DNA of 64,000 nucleotides from Streptacidiphilus melanogenes (GCF_000787835.1 NZ_BBPP01000007.1:87292-151291), one strand, 5' to 3'. Numbered from the stretch's first letter, positions 9,429-18,299 are shown. Notes: a model not told the origin generated them from the sequence alone. A program made the numbers and translations.

Positions 9429-10988
9429 TCAGCTTCCGCCCAGGCCCGTTTCCTCCAGGTCGAGTTCGTGCTGGAGGCGGCGCCGGGTGGTGTCACTGAT
9501 CTCGTGGTCCTCGTAGAGGCGGCGTAGCTCCGCACGCTGCACGGTGATCACCTCGCGGCGCAGCTCGCGGTAGGCGTCGAGCACGCTGCGACCTCCGGGC
9601 GCGCCCGTGTCGTCCGGGTCGGTGCCGTGGTCGAGCTGGGCGTCGAGGCGGCGGCGGACCCGGTCGAGCGCCGCGGTGGGCATGGTCTCCAGGTCGGTGA
9701 TCTCGTCGAGATGGACCAAGGCGGTGCGGGTGAGGGTGTCGCGGGTGTCCGTTTCCTCGCGGGCGGTGTGCTCGGGTTCCAGAGCCAGGCCGGAGCGGTT
9801 GACGACGGCGGCGAGGGACAGGCCCTGGACGACGAGGGTGAAGATGACGACAGCGGTGGTCAGGGTGAGGACCAGGGCGCGTCCCTGCAGCGGCTGGTGG
9901 TCGGCGGTAGTGAGCGGGATGGACAGGGCGGCGGCCAGCGGCATGACGCCGCGGGTGCCGGCCCAGGAGGCGACGGCGGCCAGCCGCCAGGAGGGGCGGC
10001 GGGTGGTGGGCTTGAGTGCGGCCGACAGGGGCAGCATCCACGCCAGTCTCAGTGCGATCAGAGCCAGGGCGATGACCAGGGCCTGGAGCGGCCAGGCGCC
10101 GGTGCCGGCCGGGAGGTCGCGGACCAGGGTCGGCAGTTCCAGGCCCACGATGGCGAAGACGACGCTTTCCAGCAGGAAGATCACGACGGCGTAGACGGCC
10201 TGGAGCTGGAGCCGGATACGAGCGTCGGTGAGCCGGTGACTGGAGCGGCCGAGCAGAACTCCGGCGATGACCACGCAGGTGACGCCCGAGGTGTGCAGTT
10301 CCTCGGCGAGGACGTAGGCGGCGTACGGGGTGACCAGGGCGATGACGGTCTCCAGCACCGGGTCGGTGGTGCGGCGCCGGATCAGGGCGACGATGCCGGC
10401 CACCGCCGCGCCGACGAGGGTGCCGCCGCCGGCCAGCAGGAAGAACTCGCCCCCGGCGCGGGTCCAGCTGACCGCGGTGGTGGACACGGCCACCGCGACG
10501 GCGACCTTGAACATCACCAGCGAGGTGGCGTCGTTGAACAGGCTCTCGCCCTGCACCAGGACCTGCACGCGGCCGGGCAGAGCCAGGCGGCGGCCCAGCG
10601 CGGTCACCGCGACCGGGTCGGTACTGGCCAGCACCGTGCCCAGCACGAACGCCATAGCGCCGCTGAGCGGGGTGAGCCAGGCCCCGAGCAGGCCGATCAC
10701 CGCCGCCGAGGCGAGAACCAGGCCGAAGGCGAGGACGATCACCGGCTTCCACACGGTGCGCAAGTCCCGGACCGACAACTCCTCCGCCGAGGCGTACAGC
10801 AGCGGCGGCAGCACCACGAGGCCGATGGTCTGCGGGGCGATGTGCAGGGCGGGAGTGCCGGGTATCAGCGCGACGGCGAGGCCGACCAGCACCAGCAGCG
10901 AGGGCGCGGGGATGCGCCACCGTTTGGCGCCCGTGGCCACCGCGGTGGCCAGGACGACGAGGAGGAGGACGGTGCCCACGGCGCGCAT
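9429..10988 (-). CDS. Na+/H+ antiporter, CPA1 family (NhaP-like)
   Basis: 519 aa. About 12 membrane helices, with the CPA1 signature LASTDPVAVTALGRRL and GESLFNDATSLVMFKVAVAVAV, which contain the acidic residues used for ion binding and proton exchange. A cytoplasmic tail of about 110 residues (after VVQGLSLAAVVNRSGL) is rich in charged residues and helical, and is probably regulatory. It exchanges Na+ or K+ for protons across the cytoplasmic membrane. ATG start with GGGAGC upstream. The leader shares a conserved element with the permease gene, so the two are probably co-regulated. Confidence 0.9.
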   Translation of the reverse strand: MRAVGTVLLLVVLATAVATGAKRWRIPAPSLLVLVGLAVALIPGTPALHIAPQTIGLVVLPPLLYASAEELSVRDLRTVWKPVIVLAFGLVLASAAVIGLLGAWLTPLSGAMAFVLGTVLASTDPVAVTALGRRLALPGRVQVLVQGESLFNDATSLVMFKVAVAVAVSTTAVSWTRAGGEFFLLAGGGTLVGAAVAGIVALIRRRTTDPVLETVIALVTPYAAYVLAEELHTSGVTCVVIAGVLLGRSSHRLTDARIRLQLQAVYAVVIFLLESVVFAIVGLELPTLVRDLPAGTGAWPLQALVIALALIALRLAWMLPLSAALKPTTRRPSWRLAAVASWAGTRGVMPLAAALSIPLTTADHQPLQGRALVLTLTTAVVIFTLVVQGLSLAAVVNRSGLALEPEHTAREETDTRDTLTRTALVHLDEITDLETMPTAALDRVRRRLDAQLDHGTDPDDTGAPGGRSVLDAYRELRREVITVQRAELRRLYEDHEISDTTRRRLQHELDLEETGLGGS

Positions 10989-11091
10989 TGAAGAGGGTGC
11001 TCCCAGGTCTCACCGGAGGACGCCAGCCGCGCGTTCGCGACCGGTCACTGCCCCCGCGCCGACCAGACTTCCCGGCACACCATGACGGGAC
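10989..11091 (-). promoter_or_regulatory. Leader with the same conserved hairpin element, upstream of antiporter gene
   Basis: The minus-strand leader contains TCCCG/CGGGA arms closing a TCATGGTGTG loop, then AAGTCTGGTCGGCG. Positions 11057-11082 match 8722-8747 exactly. About 68 nt of further GC-rich leader with self-complementary stretches (GTCGCGAACGCGCG) precede the antiporter start. An AT-rich patch GTTGATAAAG near 11090-11100 may hold the -10 box. Confidence 0.5.
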
Positions 11092-11167
11092 TTTATCAAC
11101 GCTTTAACCAGTTCTCGGGGTCGGGAGCGTTGCCGATGCGTTTCGCGGCCCCGCAGGGTCGCCGCCG

Positions 11168-11186
11168 GTCCCGCTGGAAGCGGGAC
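11168..11186 (-). terminator. Hairpin terminator downstream of universal stress gene
   Basis: Perfect 7-bp stem GTCCCGC / GCGGGAC with a TGGAA loop. It sits 30 nt past the stop of the universal stress gene. There is no T-tract, which is common for streptomycete terminators. Confidence 0.5.
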
Positions 11187-11215
11187 AGCCGCCGTTGGGG
11201 CCCCGTGCGTGGGGA

Positions 11216-12091
11216 TCACGGCGGGGGCACGACGGCCACCGGGCAGTGGGCGTATTGGACGACGGTCTGGCCGACCGAGCCCAGGCGGCCGAGCGGTCCG
11301 GTGGGGTGGCCGTGGCGGCCGACGACGACCAGGCGGGCCTGCTGCGAGAGGGCGACCAGGTACTTGGCCGGAGTGGAGTGGACCGTCTCGGGACGCAGCT
11401 GCACCTGCGGGTAGCGCTCGATCCACGGGTCGAGCAGACGGTTGAGGACGCGGTCCTGCTCGGCGGGGATCCGGGCCTCGTCCGCCAGCGGGCCGACGTG
11501 GTCGGAGCCGCCGGTGAGGGTGTGGTGCCAGGCGTGCACGACACGGAGCCGGGCGGGCTCGCGCTGGGCGGTCTCGAAGGAGAACGCCAGGCAGGCGTCC
11601 GCACGGTCGGGTCCGTCGACGCCCACCACCACCTGCCCGTCCCCTCTGTCAGGGGGCTCCGACCCGCTGCCGGGCACGACCACGACGGGACAGTCCGCCG
11701 TGGCGGCGATGCGCAGCGCGGTCGAACCGACCAGAAGACCCGGGAAGCCACCCGTCCCACGCGCCCCGACGACCAGCAGCCGCGCGTCGGCGCTGCGCCG
11801 CTGCAGCGCCTCGTGCGCGTCCGCATCGTCGGCCGTGGTGGTGACTTTCAGCCCGGGGTTCCAGTGCCCCAGCTCCCCGGCGAGCGCGTCGAGGCCGCGC
11901 CGCACGCCGTCCTGGAGGAATCCCTCGCGCAGCAGGTGCGAGTCTCCGTGGGCGGCGCCGATCCAGCCGGTGACCAGGAGCAGGGGAGCGTCGCGCAGGA
12001 CGGCCTCCTGCGCGGCCCAGGCGACCGCCGGGGTGTGCTGGGCGGGGTAGTCGACACCGGCGACCACGGCGGAGGACGGCGGACTGGACAT
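11216..12091 (-). CDS. Tandem universal stress protein
   Basis: 291 aa containing two UspA-type domains, about residues 8-145 and 155-290. The nucleotide-binding loop of domain 1 is GARGTGGFPGLLVGSTALRI, close to the G-x2-G-x9-G-S/T pattern of ATP-binding USPs. The equivalent in domain 2, GRHGHPTGPLGRLGSVGQTV, also keeps the spacing. Each domain ends in a CPV-V-VVP strand. It is a cytoplasmic stress protein, often linked to ion or oxygen stress. ATG start with AAGGAGCG upstream, divergent from the TetR gene. Confidence 0.9.
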   Translation of the reverse strand: MSSPPSSAVVAGVDYPAQHTPAVAWAAQEAVLRDAPLLLVTGWIGAAHGDSHLLREGFLQDGVRRGLDALAGELGHWNPGLKVTTTADDADAHEALQRRSADARLLVVGARGTGGFPGLLVGSTALRIAATADCPVVVVPGSGSEPPDRGDGQVVVGVDGPDRADACLAFSFETAQREPARLRVVHAWHHTLTGGSDHVGPLADEARIPAEQDRVLNRLLDPWIERYPQVQLRPETVHSTPAKYLVALSQQARLVVVGRHGHPTGPLGRLGSVGQTVVQYAHCPVAVVPPP

Positions 12092-12304
12092 GGCGCTCCT
12101 TCACGCGCCGCCCGCGCCCGACAAGGCCCGCGCGGTGCCGATGCCGGCGGCGCTTGGGACGTTCGCTCGGGCAGCTGTCCCCCTCATCGTGGGGCACCGC
12201 ACCGAGCCCCGCCCGCCGCGCGGACGGGGACGGCGTCCGTTCGAGGTGCCTCACCCGCTGAACCGCCACCGCTTCCGCCGACTCGGCCGCAGCCCCTCTG
12301 GACG

Positions 12305-12348
12305 TTGACTGAACAAGTGTTTAGCATGCTGTACATGCGTTCAGTCAA
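12305..12348. promoter_or_regulatory. Inverted repeat / TetR operator
   Basis: Perfect 10-bp inverted repeat TTGACTGAAC (12305-12314) and GTTCAGTCAA (12339-12348) with a 24-nt spacer that includes the TetR start codon. A nested palindrome TGAACA-AG-TGTTTA lies at 12310-12323. The arms read as -35-like TTGACT on either strand. Probably an autoregulatory site for the downstream TetR protein. Confidence 0.5.
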
Positions 12349-12970
12349 GGACGATCGGACCGCCCGTGCGGTCATCCGGGACGAGGCCTTGCGGCTGTTC
12401 GGCGCGCACGGCCCCGACGGGGTGTCGGTGCGGCAGATCGCTGCCGCGGCCGGGGTGTCGCCGGCGCTGGTCGTCCATCACTTCGGTTCGAAGGAGGGCT
12501 TGCGCGAAGTGGTCGACCAACACGTGCTCGACACGTTCGACGAGGCGCTGGCCGAAATGACCCAGCCGGGCGCCCCGGACCTGTACGACCCGGCCGCCAC
12601 CGGCTCGCTGGCGGAGGCGGTCCTACGCCACTTGCCGTCGGACTCGCCGCTGCCCGGCTATCTGCGGCGCCTGCTGCTCGACGACAGCGAGGCGGGCCGC
12701 ATCCTGTTCAGGCGCCTGTTCACCGTGAGCCAGGGCGTCCTGTCCACCCTGTCGCAGGCGGGACTGGCCAGTGAGGGCAACGACCCGGCCGTGCGCGCCG
12801 CCTTCCTGATGGCCAACGACCTGGCCGTGCTGCTCCTTCGCGACCGCCTCACCGAAGTGCTCGGAGTGGACCCCTTCTCGCCGGACGGGATGCGGCGGTG
12901 GGCGTCCGAGGTGCTCGCCGTCTACGGATCCGGCCTGCTGGCCGCCGCACCGCGCCAGGAGGAGCCGTGA
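12335..12970 (+). CDS. TetR/AcrR family transcriptional regulator
   Basis: 211 aa. The N-terminal HTH (DEALRLFGAHGPDGVSVRQI, then AGVSPALVVHHFGSKEGLREVV) is a canonical TetR DNA-binding domain, followed by an all-helical ligand domain. An in-frame ATG also lies at 12326, but both lie inside a palindromic operator and the transcript may be nearly leaderless. The open frame continues upstream only as a shadow of the universal stress gene. The stop overlaps the start of the ABC ATPase (GTGA), so it heads a three-gene operon and probably represses it. Confidence 0.85.
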   Translation: MRSVKDDRTARAVIRDEALRLFGAHGPDGVSVRQIAAAAGVSPALVVHHFGSKEGLREVVDQHVLDTFDEALAEMTQPGAPDLYDPAATGSLAEAVLRHLPSDSPLPGYLRRLLLDDSEAGRILFRRLFTVSQGVLSTLSQAGLASEGNDPAVRAAFLMANDLAVLLLRDRLTEVLGVDPFSPDGMRRWASEVLAVYGSGLLAAAPRQEEP

Positions 12971-13620
12971 CCGCGATCCTCGTCGCCGAGGGCCTGCACA
13001 AGTCCTACGGCCGCCACCGAGTCCTCAGCGGTACGGACCTGAGCGTGGACCGGGGCCAACTGGTCGCCGTGGTCGGCGAGAACGGCGCGGGCAAGTCGAC
13101 CCTGCTTAAGGCGCTCGCCGGAACACTCAAGACCGACGCCGGAACCGTGCGACTGTCGGGCACGCTGGGCTACTGCCCCCAGGAAGCCGTCCTCTCTGAC
13201 AACCTGACCGTGGGCCAGCACCTGCGCTACTTCGCCGCCGCGTACCGCCTGGCCGACCTCGGCCGCGGAGAGGAGCTGATGCAGCGGCTCGGCCTGGCCA
13301 AGTTCCGCGACACCAGCGCCGGGGCCCTGTCCGGCGGCACCCGGCAGAAACTCAACCTCGTCCTCTCCCTGCTGCACGACCCCGACGTGCTCCTGCTCGA
13401 CGAGCCCTACCAGGGCTTCGACTGGGAGACCTATCTCCGGTTCTGGGACCTGGTCGGCGACCTGCGCGCCCGGGGCAAGGCCATCGTGCTCATCACCCAC
13501 CTGGTGTTCGAGCAGGACCGGTTCGACGTCCTGGCCGACCTCGTCGACGGTCGGCTGCACCTGCGCGGCACCACCACGGTCGCCACGAACACGCCGGGAG
13601 CCGACGATGACCGTCTCTGA
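12967..13620 (+). CDS. ABC transporter ATP-binding protein
   Basis: 217 aa nucleotide-binding subunit. Walker A GENGAGKSTLL near residues 38-48, Q-loop YCPQEAVL, signature GALSGGTRQKLNL (LSGGT core), Walker B VLLLDEPYQGFDW, and switch histidine in VLITHLV. The protein is short, with no C-terminal extension. It overlaps the TetR gene by 4 nt and the permease gene by 14 nt, so it forms an exporter with the next gene under TetR control. Substrate unknown. Confidence 0.9.
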   Translation: MTAILVAEGLHKSYGRHRVLSGTDLSVDRGQLVAVVGENGAGKSTLLKALAGTLKTDAGTVRLSGTLGYCPQEAVLSDNLTVGQHLRYFAAAYRLADLGRGEELMQRLGLAKFRDTSAGALSGGTRQKLNLVLSLLHDPDVLLLDEPYQGFDWETYLRFWDLVGDLRARGKAIVLITHLVFEQDRFDVLADLVDGRLHLRGTTTVATNTPGADDDRL

Positions 13621-14452
13621 CCTCGCCGCCGTTCCCTCCGGCCGATCGAGCGCTCCGGCCGTCCGGCAGTTCGGCGCCGCCCTGCGTTTCGCCCTGCGCA
13701 ACCAGACCCGCAACCGGCTGGCCGCGCTGCTGCTGGTCGGCTTCGTGCCCACCTGGTACGGCCTGATGCAGGCGATGGCCGGCCACCAGCAGCTCAGCTT
13801 CAAGCTGTTCGCCACCGGCCGCACGCTGACCGTCGACGGCGGAGAGCTCACCTTGATCAGCGCGGGCCTCAACGCACTGTCACTGATCGTCGGCTTCGCC
13901 GTCTTCGACGCGATCCGCAGAACCCTGGCCTTCGACCGACGCCTGGTGTTCGCGGGATTCCGCCAGCCCACCCTGATCGGCGCGAAGACACTGTCGATCA
14001 CGGTGATCTCCGCCGCGGTCGCCCTCTACGCCGCACTCGTCCTGCTCGGCTTCTGGCGCCCGAGCCCCGCGGGATGGTTCGCGATCCTGGCCGGCTACGC
14101 CGTGATCGCCCTCACCTACGGCGCCTTCGGCCTGCTGCTCGGCGTCCTCGTCAAGGGCGATCTGGAAGGCTTCTTCCTGATCATCATGGGCGGGCTGATG
14201 GACACGTTCCTGCAGAACCCGCTCGGCAACCCGCTGGCCAACAAGCCGGTCCTGCAGTGGTTTCCCTCCTTCGGGCCGATGCAGTTCGCCGTCGCCGGCT
14301 CCTTCGGCCACACGGCGTTGTGGGGGCACCTCGCCCTCGGGCTCGCGTGGGCCGCCGGGTTCGCCGCCTGCGGACTGATCGTCTTCCAGATCAAGACCCG
14401 CACCCGCCGACACGAGCCCCACCGCGGCAACGTTTCGGGGCCCGTGGGATAG
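13607..14452 (+). CDS. ABC-2 type permease subunit
   Basis: 281 aa with six predicted membrane helices (for example LAALLLVGFVPTWYGLMQAM, ALSLIVGFAVFDAI, ITVISAAVALYAALVLLGFW, YAVIALTYGAFGLLLGVLV, and the last near LALGLAWAAGFAACGLIVFQ). A conserved motif, MGGLMDTFLQNPLGNPLANK, precedes the last helices. Together with the ATPase gene it would form an efflux pump. Start ATG lies 14 nt before the ATPase stop. Confidence 0.85.
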   Translation: MTVSDLAAVPSGRSSAPAVRQFGAALRFALRNQTRNRLAALLLVGFVPTWYGLMQAMAGHQQLSFKLFATGRTLTVDGGELTLISAGLNALSLIVGFAVFDAIRRTLAFDRRLVFAGFRQPTLIGAKTLSITVISAAVALYAALVLLGFWRPSPAGWFAILAGYAVIALTYGAFGLLLGVLVKGDLEGFFLIIMGGLMDTFLQNPLGNPLANKPVLQWFPSFGPMQFAVAGSFGHTALWGHLALGLAWAAGFAACGLIVFQIKTRTRRHEPHRGNVSGPVG

Positions 14453-14499
14453 GTCGGTCTTCGTCTCGTGCGCGGATGGCCGGGGCAGGTGGGGTGAGG

Positions 14500-15369
14500 T
14501 CACCGGTGGTTGCGGTAGGCGCGCATGGTGAGCGGCGCGAAGATGGCGGTCAGGGCAGCGGAGGCGGCCAGGACGATGCCGACCTGTCCCGGTGTCACCG
14601 TTCCGTCCATGGCGGCCCGAGTGGTGGTGACCAGACCGGTGACCGGGTTGACGCGGACGAAGGCGCGCAGCCAGCCGGGCATGGTGTGCGGGTCGACGAA
14701 GGCGTTGCTGGCCAAGGTGAGCGGGAAGAGCACCACCACGGCCAGGCTCATGATGGCGTTGGAGGAGCGCACAACAAGGCCCAGAAGGGTGAAGACCCAG
14801 GAGAAGGCCAGCGCGAACACGACGACGAGCGCGATGGCCAGCAGCATCCCTGGCGCGCCACCGCCCGGCCGATAGCCCAGCAGCAGACCGAGACCACCGA
14901 CGAGGGCGGAAGCGAGCAGGTACCGCAAGGCGTCTCCGACCAGCGCGCCGACGATCGGGGCGGGCTGCCAGATCCGAAGTGTGCGGAAGCGGTCGTAGAC
15001 GCCCTTGCCGAGGTCGGCGTTGAGGTTCACCCCCGTGTACATGGTGGCCAGCAGGACAGCCATGACCAGGGTGCCGGGCAGCAGGAACTGCAGGTAGCCG
15101 TGCGGGGATCCGGCCAGCGCGCCGCCGAACAGGTATGTGAACAGCAGGGTGAAGACGATGGGGACGGCGATCACGTCGGACATCTGCTCGGGGATCCGGC
15201 GGATCTTCAGCAGCGCCCGCCAGGCGAAGGTGAGCGAGGCGGACACGCGTCCCGGCGGCGCGGGACGCGGCTTCCGCGCGAGCACCGAGCCGGGGTCGTG
15301 CAGCGCGGCCGCGGGCTGCGTCGTGATGTCAGGTCCGCCGGCGGGGCTGGGGATCGGGGCCGTGGTCAT
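14500..15369 (-). CDS. ABC-2 type exporter permease, DrrB family
   Basis: 289 aa. DrrB features: a soluble N-terminus, then WRALLKIRRIPEQMSDVIAVPIVFTLLFTYLFGGA and LPGTLVMAVLLATMYTGVNLNADLGKGVYDRFRTL, the typical DrrB/NodJ block. Six membrane helices. The ATG start overlaps the stop of the ATPase gene (ATGA). The frame extends upstream to 15477 but that part is a shadow of the ATPase gene. Likely drug or lipid export; the true substrate is not known. Confidence 0.9.
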   Translation of the reverse strand: MTTAPIPSPAGGPDITTQPAAALHDPGSVLARKPRPAPPGRVSASLTFAWRALLKIRRIPEQMSDVIAVPIVFTLLFTYLFGGALAGSPHGYLQFLLPGTLVMAVLLATMYTGVNLNADLGKGVYDRFRTLRIWQPAPIVGALVGDALRYLLASALVGGLGLLLGYRPGGGAPGMLLAIALVVVFALAFSWVFTLLGLVVRSSNAIMSLAVVVLFPLTLASNAFVDPHTMPGWLRAFVRVNPVTGLVTTTRAAMDGTVTPGQVGIVLAASAALTAIFAPLTMRAYRNHR

Positions 15370-16337
15370 GCCGCGTGCTCCTTCGAAGAGTCCTGGATGC
15401 GGGCGGTGAGGGCCAGGAAGACCTCGTCGAGGCTCGGCCGGGCCAGTGCGAACGCAGCGACCGGGATGCCGTTGCATTCCAGGTGAGCGACGGCCAACGC
15501 GGCCTGGTCGGCTGCCGGCCCGGCCACCGAAAGGCTGCCCGGCTCCGTATCGGGGTGGACCGGCAGGTCCAGTAGGTGGGCCAGTGCCGCCTGGGCCTGC
15601 TCGCCCTGGCCGGGTGAGGCAAGCTGGATGTGAAGGTGTCCGGCGCCGGTTTCGGCCTTGAGCTCGCCGGGCGTGCCCTCGGCGATCACTCGGCCGTGGT
15701 CGATGACGGCGATCCGGGAGGCAAGCCGGTCGGCTTCGTCGAGGTATTGGGTGGTCAGCAGCACGGTCGTGCCGGCGTCGGCGAGGGCCTGAACCGTGTC
15801 CCAGACCTGGAGGCGGCTGGCTGGGTCGAGACCGGTGCTGGGCTCGTCGAGGAACAGCAGGTCGGGGGTGGTGATCAGGCTCGCGGCCAGGTCCAGGCGC
15901 CTGCGCATGCCGCCCGACCAGGTCTTGACGGGACGATCAGTTACGTCGGCGAGGTTGAAGGCGTCGAGCAGTTCCTGCGCACGGGCATGCGCGGCCCGTC
16001 CACGGTTGCCGACGAGGCGGGCGAGGATGCGCAGGTTCTCGCGTGCCGTCAGATCCTCGTCCAAGCAAGCGAACTGGCCCGTGAGGCTGATCCGCGCGCG
16101 TACCGCCTCCGGCTCGCGGACCACGTCATGGCCCAGGACGCGGGCGGTGCCGGCGTCCGGGCGCAGCAAGGTGGCCAGGATACGCAGGGTGGTGGTCTTG
16201 CCGGCCCCATTGGGGCCGAGGAACCCGTAGACCGTCCCGGCGGGAACGGCCAGGTCGAGTCCGTCCAGGGCCAGGGTCGATCCGAAGCGCTTGGTCAGTC
16301 CGGTGGCATGGACGGCGAGGTCGGAGATCGCTTCCAC
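15366..16337 (-). CDS. ABC exporter ATP-binding protein, DrrA family
   Basis: 323 aa. Walker A GPNGAGKTTTLRIL, Q-loop SLTGQFACLDEDLTARENL (the DrrA form), signature WSGGMRRRLDLAASLI, Walker B LLFLDEPSTGLDPASR, switch region VLLTTQYLDEADRLA, then the DrrA C-terminal regulatory domain ending in a RPSLDEVFLALT motif. GTG start. Transcribed away from a TetR gene, with the shared 136-nt region carrying palindromic operators. Confidence 0.93.
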   Translation of the reverse strand: MEAISDLAVHATGLTKRFGSTLALDGLDLAVPAGTVYGFLGPNGAGKTTTLRILATLLRPDAGTARVLGHDVVREPEAVRARISLTGQFACLDEDLTARENLRILARLVGNRGRAAHARAQELLDAFNLADVTDRPVKTWSGGMRRRLDLAASLITTPDLLFLDEPSTGLDPASRLQVWDTVQALADAGTTVLLTTQYLDEADRLASRIAVIDHGRVIAEGTPGELKAETGAGHLHIQLASPGQGEQAQAALAHLLDLPVHPDTEPGSLSVAGPAADQAALAVAHLECNGIPVAAFALARPSLDEVFLALTARIQDSSKEHAA

Positions 16338-16428
16338 AGCAGGTCTTCTCTCATGAGGTGTTGCGAAGACATCGCGGGACTCACGCCGTCGTCAGGGCAT
16401 GCAGTGACGCACTGAGCGGCGCTAACTC

Positions 16429-16479
16429 TGACAGTAATGTCCAAGTTACGCGCGCCCGCTATGATTGACAACCGTGTCA
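16429..16479. promoter_or_regulatory. Two TetR-type operators in the divergent drrA-like/tetR region
   Basis: Two short palindromes share one architecture: TGACA-GTAA-TGTCC at 16429-16442 and TGACA-ACCG-TGTCA at 16466-16479. A -10-like TATGAT at 16460-16465 sits between them, and the second overlaps the regulator's start. Binding would block both directions. Confidence 0.5.
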
Positions 16480-17076
16480 GAGCTAAGGTCCGGTCAGTCC
16501 TCCCGCCCGCGCCGTGCGGACGCGCGGCGCAGTATCGCCACGATCCTGGACGCCGCCTCCCGCGTCCTGGCCCGCAGGCCGGACGCGTCGATGGACGAGA
16601 TCGCCAAGGAAGCCGGGACCGCCCGCCAGACCATCTACGCGCACTTCCCGTCCCGCGACGCCCTGATCAGCGCGCTCGTCGACCGCGCCACGGAGCGCGT
16701 CCTTGCCGCGATCGACGCTGCCGACCTTGACAGCGGACCTGCCGACGCGGCCCTGGTCCGCCTGTTGGAGGCCGGCTGGGAGGCTTTCGACACCGATCCG
16801 TTCCTGCTCCACCTCGCCCAACCCGATGTCACGCCCGAGCGGGACCGGGAACGGCACGAGCCCGTGATGGCGCGTCTGGAGCGTGTCATCGTGCGCGGGC
16901 AACGCGACGGTGACCTCGACCCAGACCTGCCGGTCTCCTGGATCCTCGCCGCCGTGCTCGGCCTGGCCCATGCCGCGGGCGAGGAGGTCCGCGTCGGACG
17001 CATGACCTCAGACCAGGCCGTCCGGATCCTGCGCGTCAGCATTCCCCGCCTGGTCCAGCCCGGCCAAGTCGACTGA
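16474..17076 (+). CDS. TetR family regulator of the DrrAB-type exporter
   Basis: 200 aa. Arg-rich N-terminus then TetR HTH: ILDAASRVLARRPDASMDEI and AGTARQTIYAHFPSRDALISAL. I chose GTG 16474 because the TATGAT box ends at 16465, which would place transcription start at or very near this codon (leaderless). A TTG at 16465 is in frame but overlaps the -10 box. Divergent from the DrrAB-type genes, with two matching operators in between, so probably their repressor. Confidence 0.85.
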   Translation: MSELRSGQSSRPRRADARRSIATILDAASRVLARRPDASMDEIAKEAGTARQTIYAHFPSRDALISALVDRATERVLAAIDAADLDSGPADAALVRLLEAGWEAFDTDPFLLHLAQPDVTPERDRERHEPVMARLERVIVRGQRDGDLDPDLPVSWILAAVLGLAHAAGEEVRVGRMTSDQAVRILRVSIPRLVQPGQVD

Positions 17077-17376
17077 GGCCCGGCAGACCAGCTCCCGTCG
17101 CCTCATCCGAGTGTCAGCGACTGCGGCCGCGTGTGCGGAAGGTCCGGACGGCTATCGAGCTCCGGGGCGCAGACGGATCGATTGACCTCCCCGCGCGGTT
17201 GACGGCCGGCGATGTTGACGTGGAGGCTCTCGGCGAACGTCCACGGGTTGCGATGGCGGGCAGGTACTGATCGAGTGAGGCGGTGGTGTCGGCCCTCGCG
17301 GGAGCTGTGGAAGTCGATGGCCCGCGTCTTCCTCAACCTGCGCAACCTCGAACCAGATGGAAGGAGGGCAGATTCA
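17077..17376. other. Intergenic, no gene recognised
   Basis: 300 nt between the TetR gene and the oxidoreductase gene. Short open frames exist on both strands, but none has a convincing start or a family I recognise. The promoter and ribosome binding site of the oxidoreductase lie at its right end. Confidence 0.5.
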
Positions 17377-18294
17377 ATGAAAGCGATCGTGGTAACCGAC
17401 CAGGCCGCGGGAACAGCTGGGATGACGCTCACGGAGCGACCTGAGCCGCTCGCAGCGATCAACGACGTGATCGTTCAGATTCATGCGTCGGGCTTCGTAT
17501 CGACTGAGATGGACTGGCCATCGACCTGGACCGATCGCGCCGGCCACGACAAGACACCGTCGATCCCCGGCCACGAACTGGCCGGAGTGGTCACCGCCCT
17601 CGGCTACGGCACGACGGGGCTGTCGCTCGGGCAGCGAGTGTTCGGCCTCGCCGACTGGCACCGCGACGGCACCCTGGCCGAGTACGTGGCGATCGAGGCA
17701 CGCAACCTCGCACCGCTGCCCGGGGACGTCGACTTCACTGTAGGCGCGTCCCTGCCGATCTCAGGCCTGACCGCGTGGCAGGGGCTGTTCCAGCACGGCC
17801 GCCTTCAGGCCGGCCAGACCGTCCTCGCCCATGGCGCGGCCGGGGCGGTCGGGACGATGGTGACCCAGCTCGCACGTGAGGCCGGCGCCTACGTCATCGG
17901 CACCGGTCGCGCCGCCGACCGTGAGATGGCACTCGACTTCGGCGCGCATGAGTTCGTCGACCTCGACAACGACGCCCTGAAAGACGTCGGCGACGTCGAC
18001 CTGGTCTTCGACGTCATCGGCGGCGACGTTCAAAAGCAGTCCGCTGCCCTGATCAGGCCCGGAGGAACGCTGGTGTCCATCGTCGGCCCGGCTGAGGCGC
18101 AGCCCACTGACGGCCTGGCGGTGGATTTCGTCGTCGAGGCCAATCGCGCGGAACTGGGTGAGATCGTGCAGCGGGTGCGGGACGGACGACTGCGGACAAA
18201 CATCGGTCACATCGCGAGCCTCGACGACGCCGTCGGTGCCCTTAACCCGACCATGCGACGCCGCGGGAAGACAGTCATCCGCGTACGACCCTAG
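17377..18294 (+). CDS. Zinc-independent MDR oxidoreductase (quinone reductase-like)
   Basis: 305 aa medium-chain dehydrogenase/reductase. GroES-like N-terminal domain (IPGHELAGVVTALGYGTTGL) and Rossmann domain with the nucleotide motif AHGAAGAVGTMVTQLAREAG (A-x-G-A-x2-A-V-G). The structural-zinc cysteine cluster and catalytic zinc cysteine are absent, as in NADPH:quinone reductases and enoyl reductases. AGGAGG lies 9 nt before the ATG. Stand-alone gene; substrate unknown. Confidence 0.88.
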   Translation: MKAIVVTDQAAGTAGMTLTERPEPLAAINDVIVQIHASGFVSTEMDWPSTWTDRAGHDKTPSIPGHELAGVVTALGYGTTGLSLGQRVFGLADWHRDGTLAEYVAIEARNLAPLPGDVDFTVGASLPISGLTAWQGLFQHGRLQAGQTVLAHGAAGAVGTMVTQLAREAGAYVIGTGRAADREMALDFGAHEFVDLDNDALKDVGDVDLVFDVIGGDVQKQSAALIRPGGTLVSIVGPAEAQPTDGLAVDFVVEANRAELGEIVQRVRDGRLRTNIGHIASLDDAVGALNPTMRRRGKTVIRVRP

Positions 18295-18299
18295 AGGGG

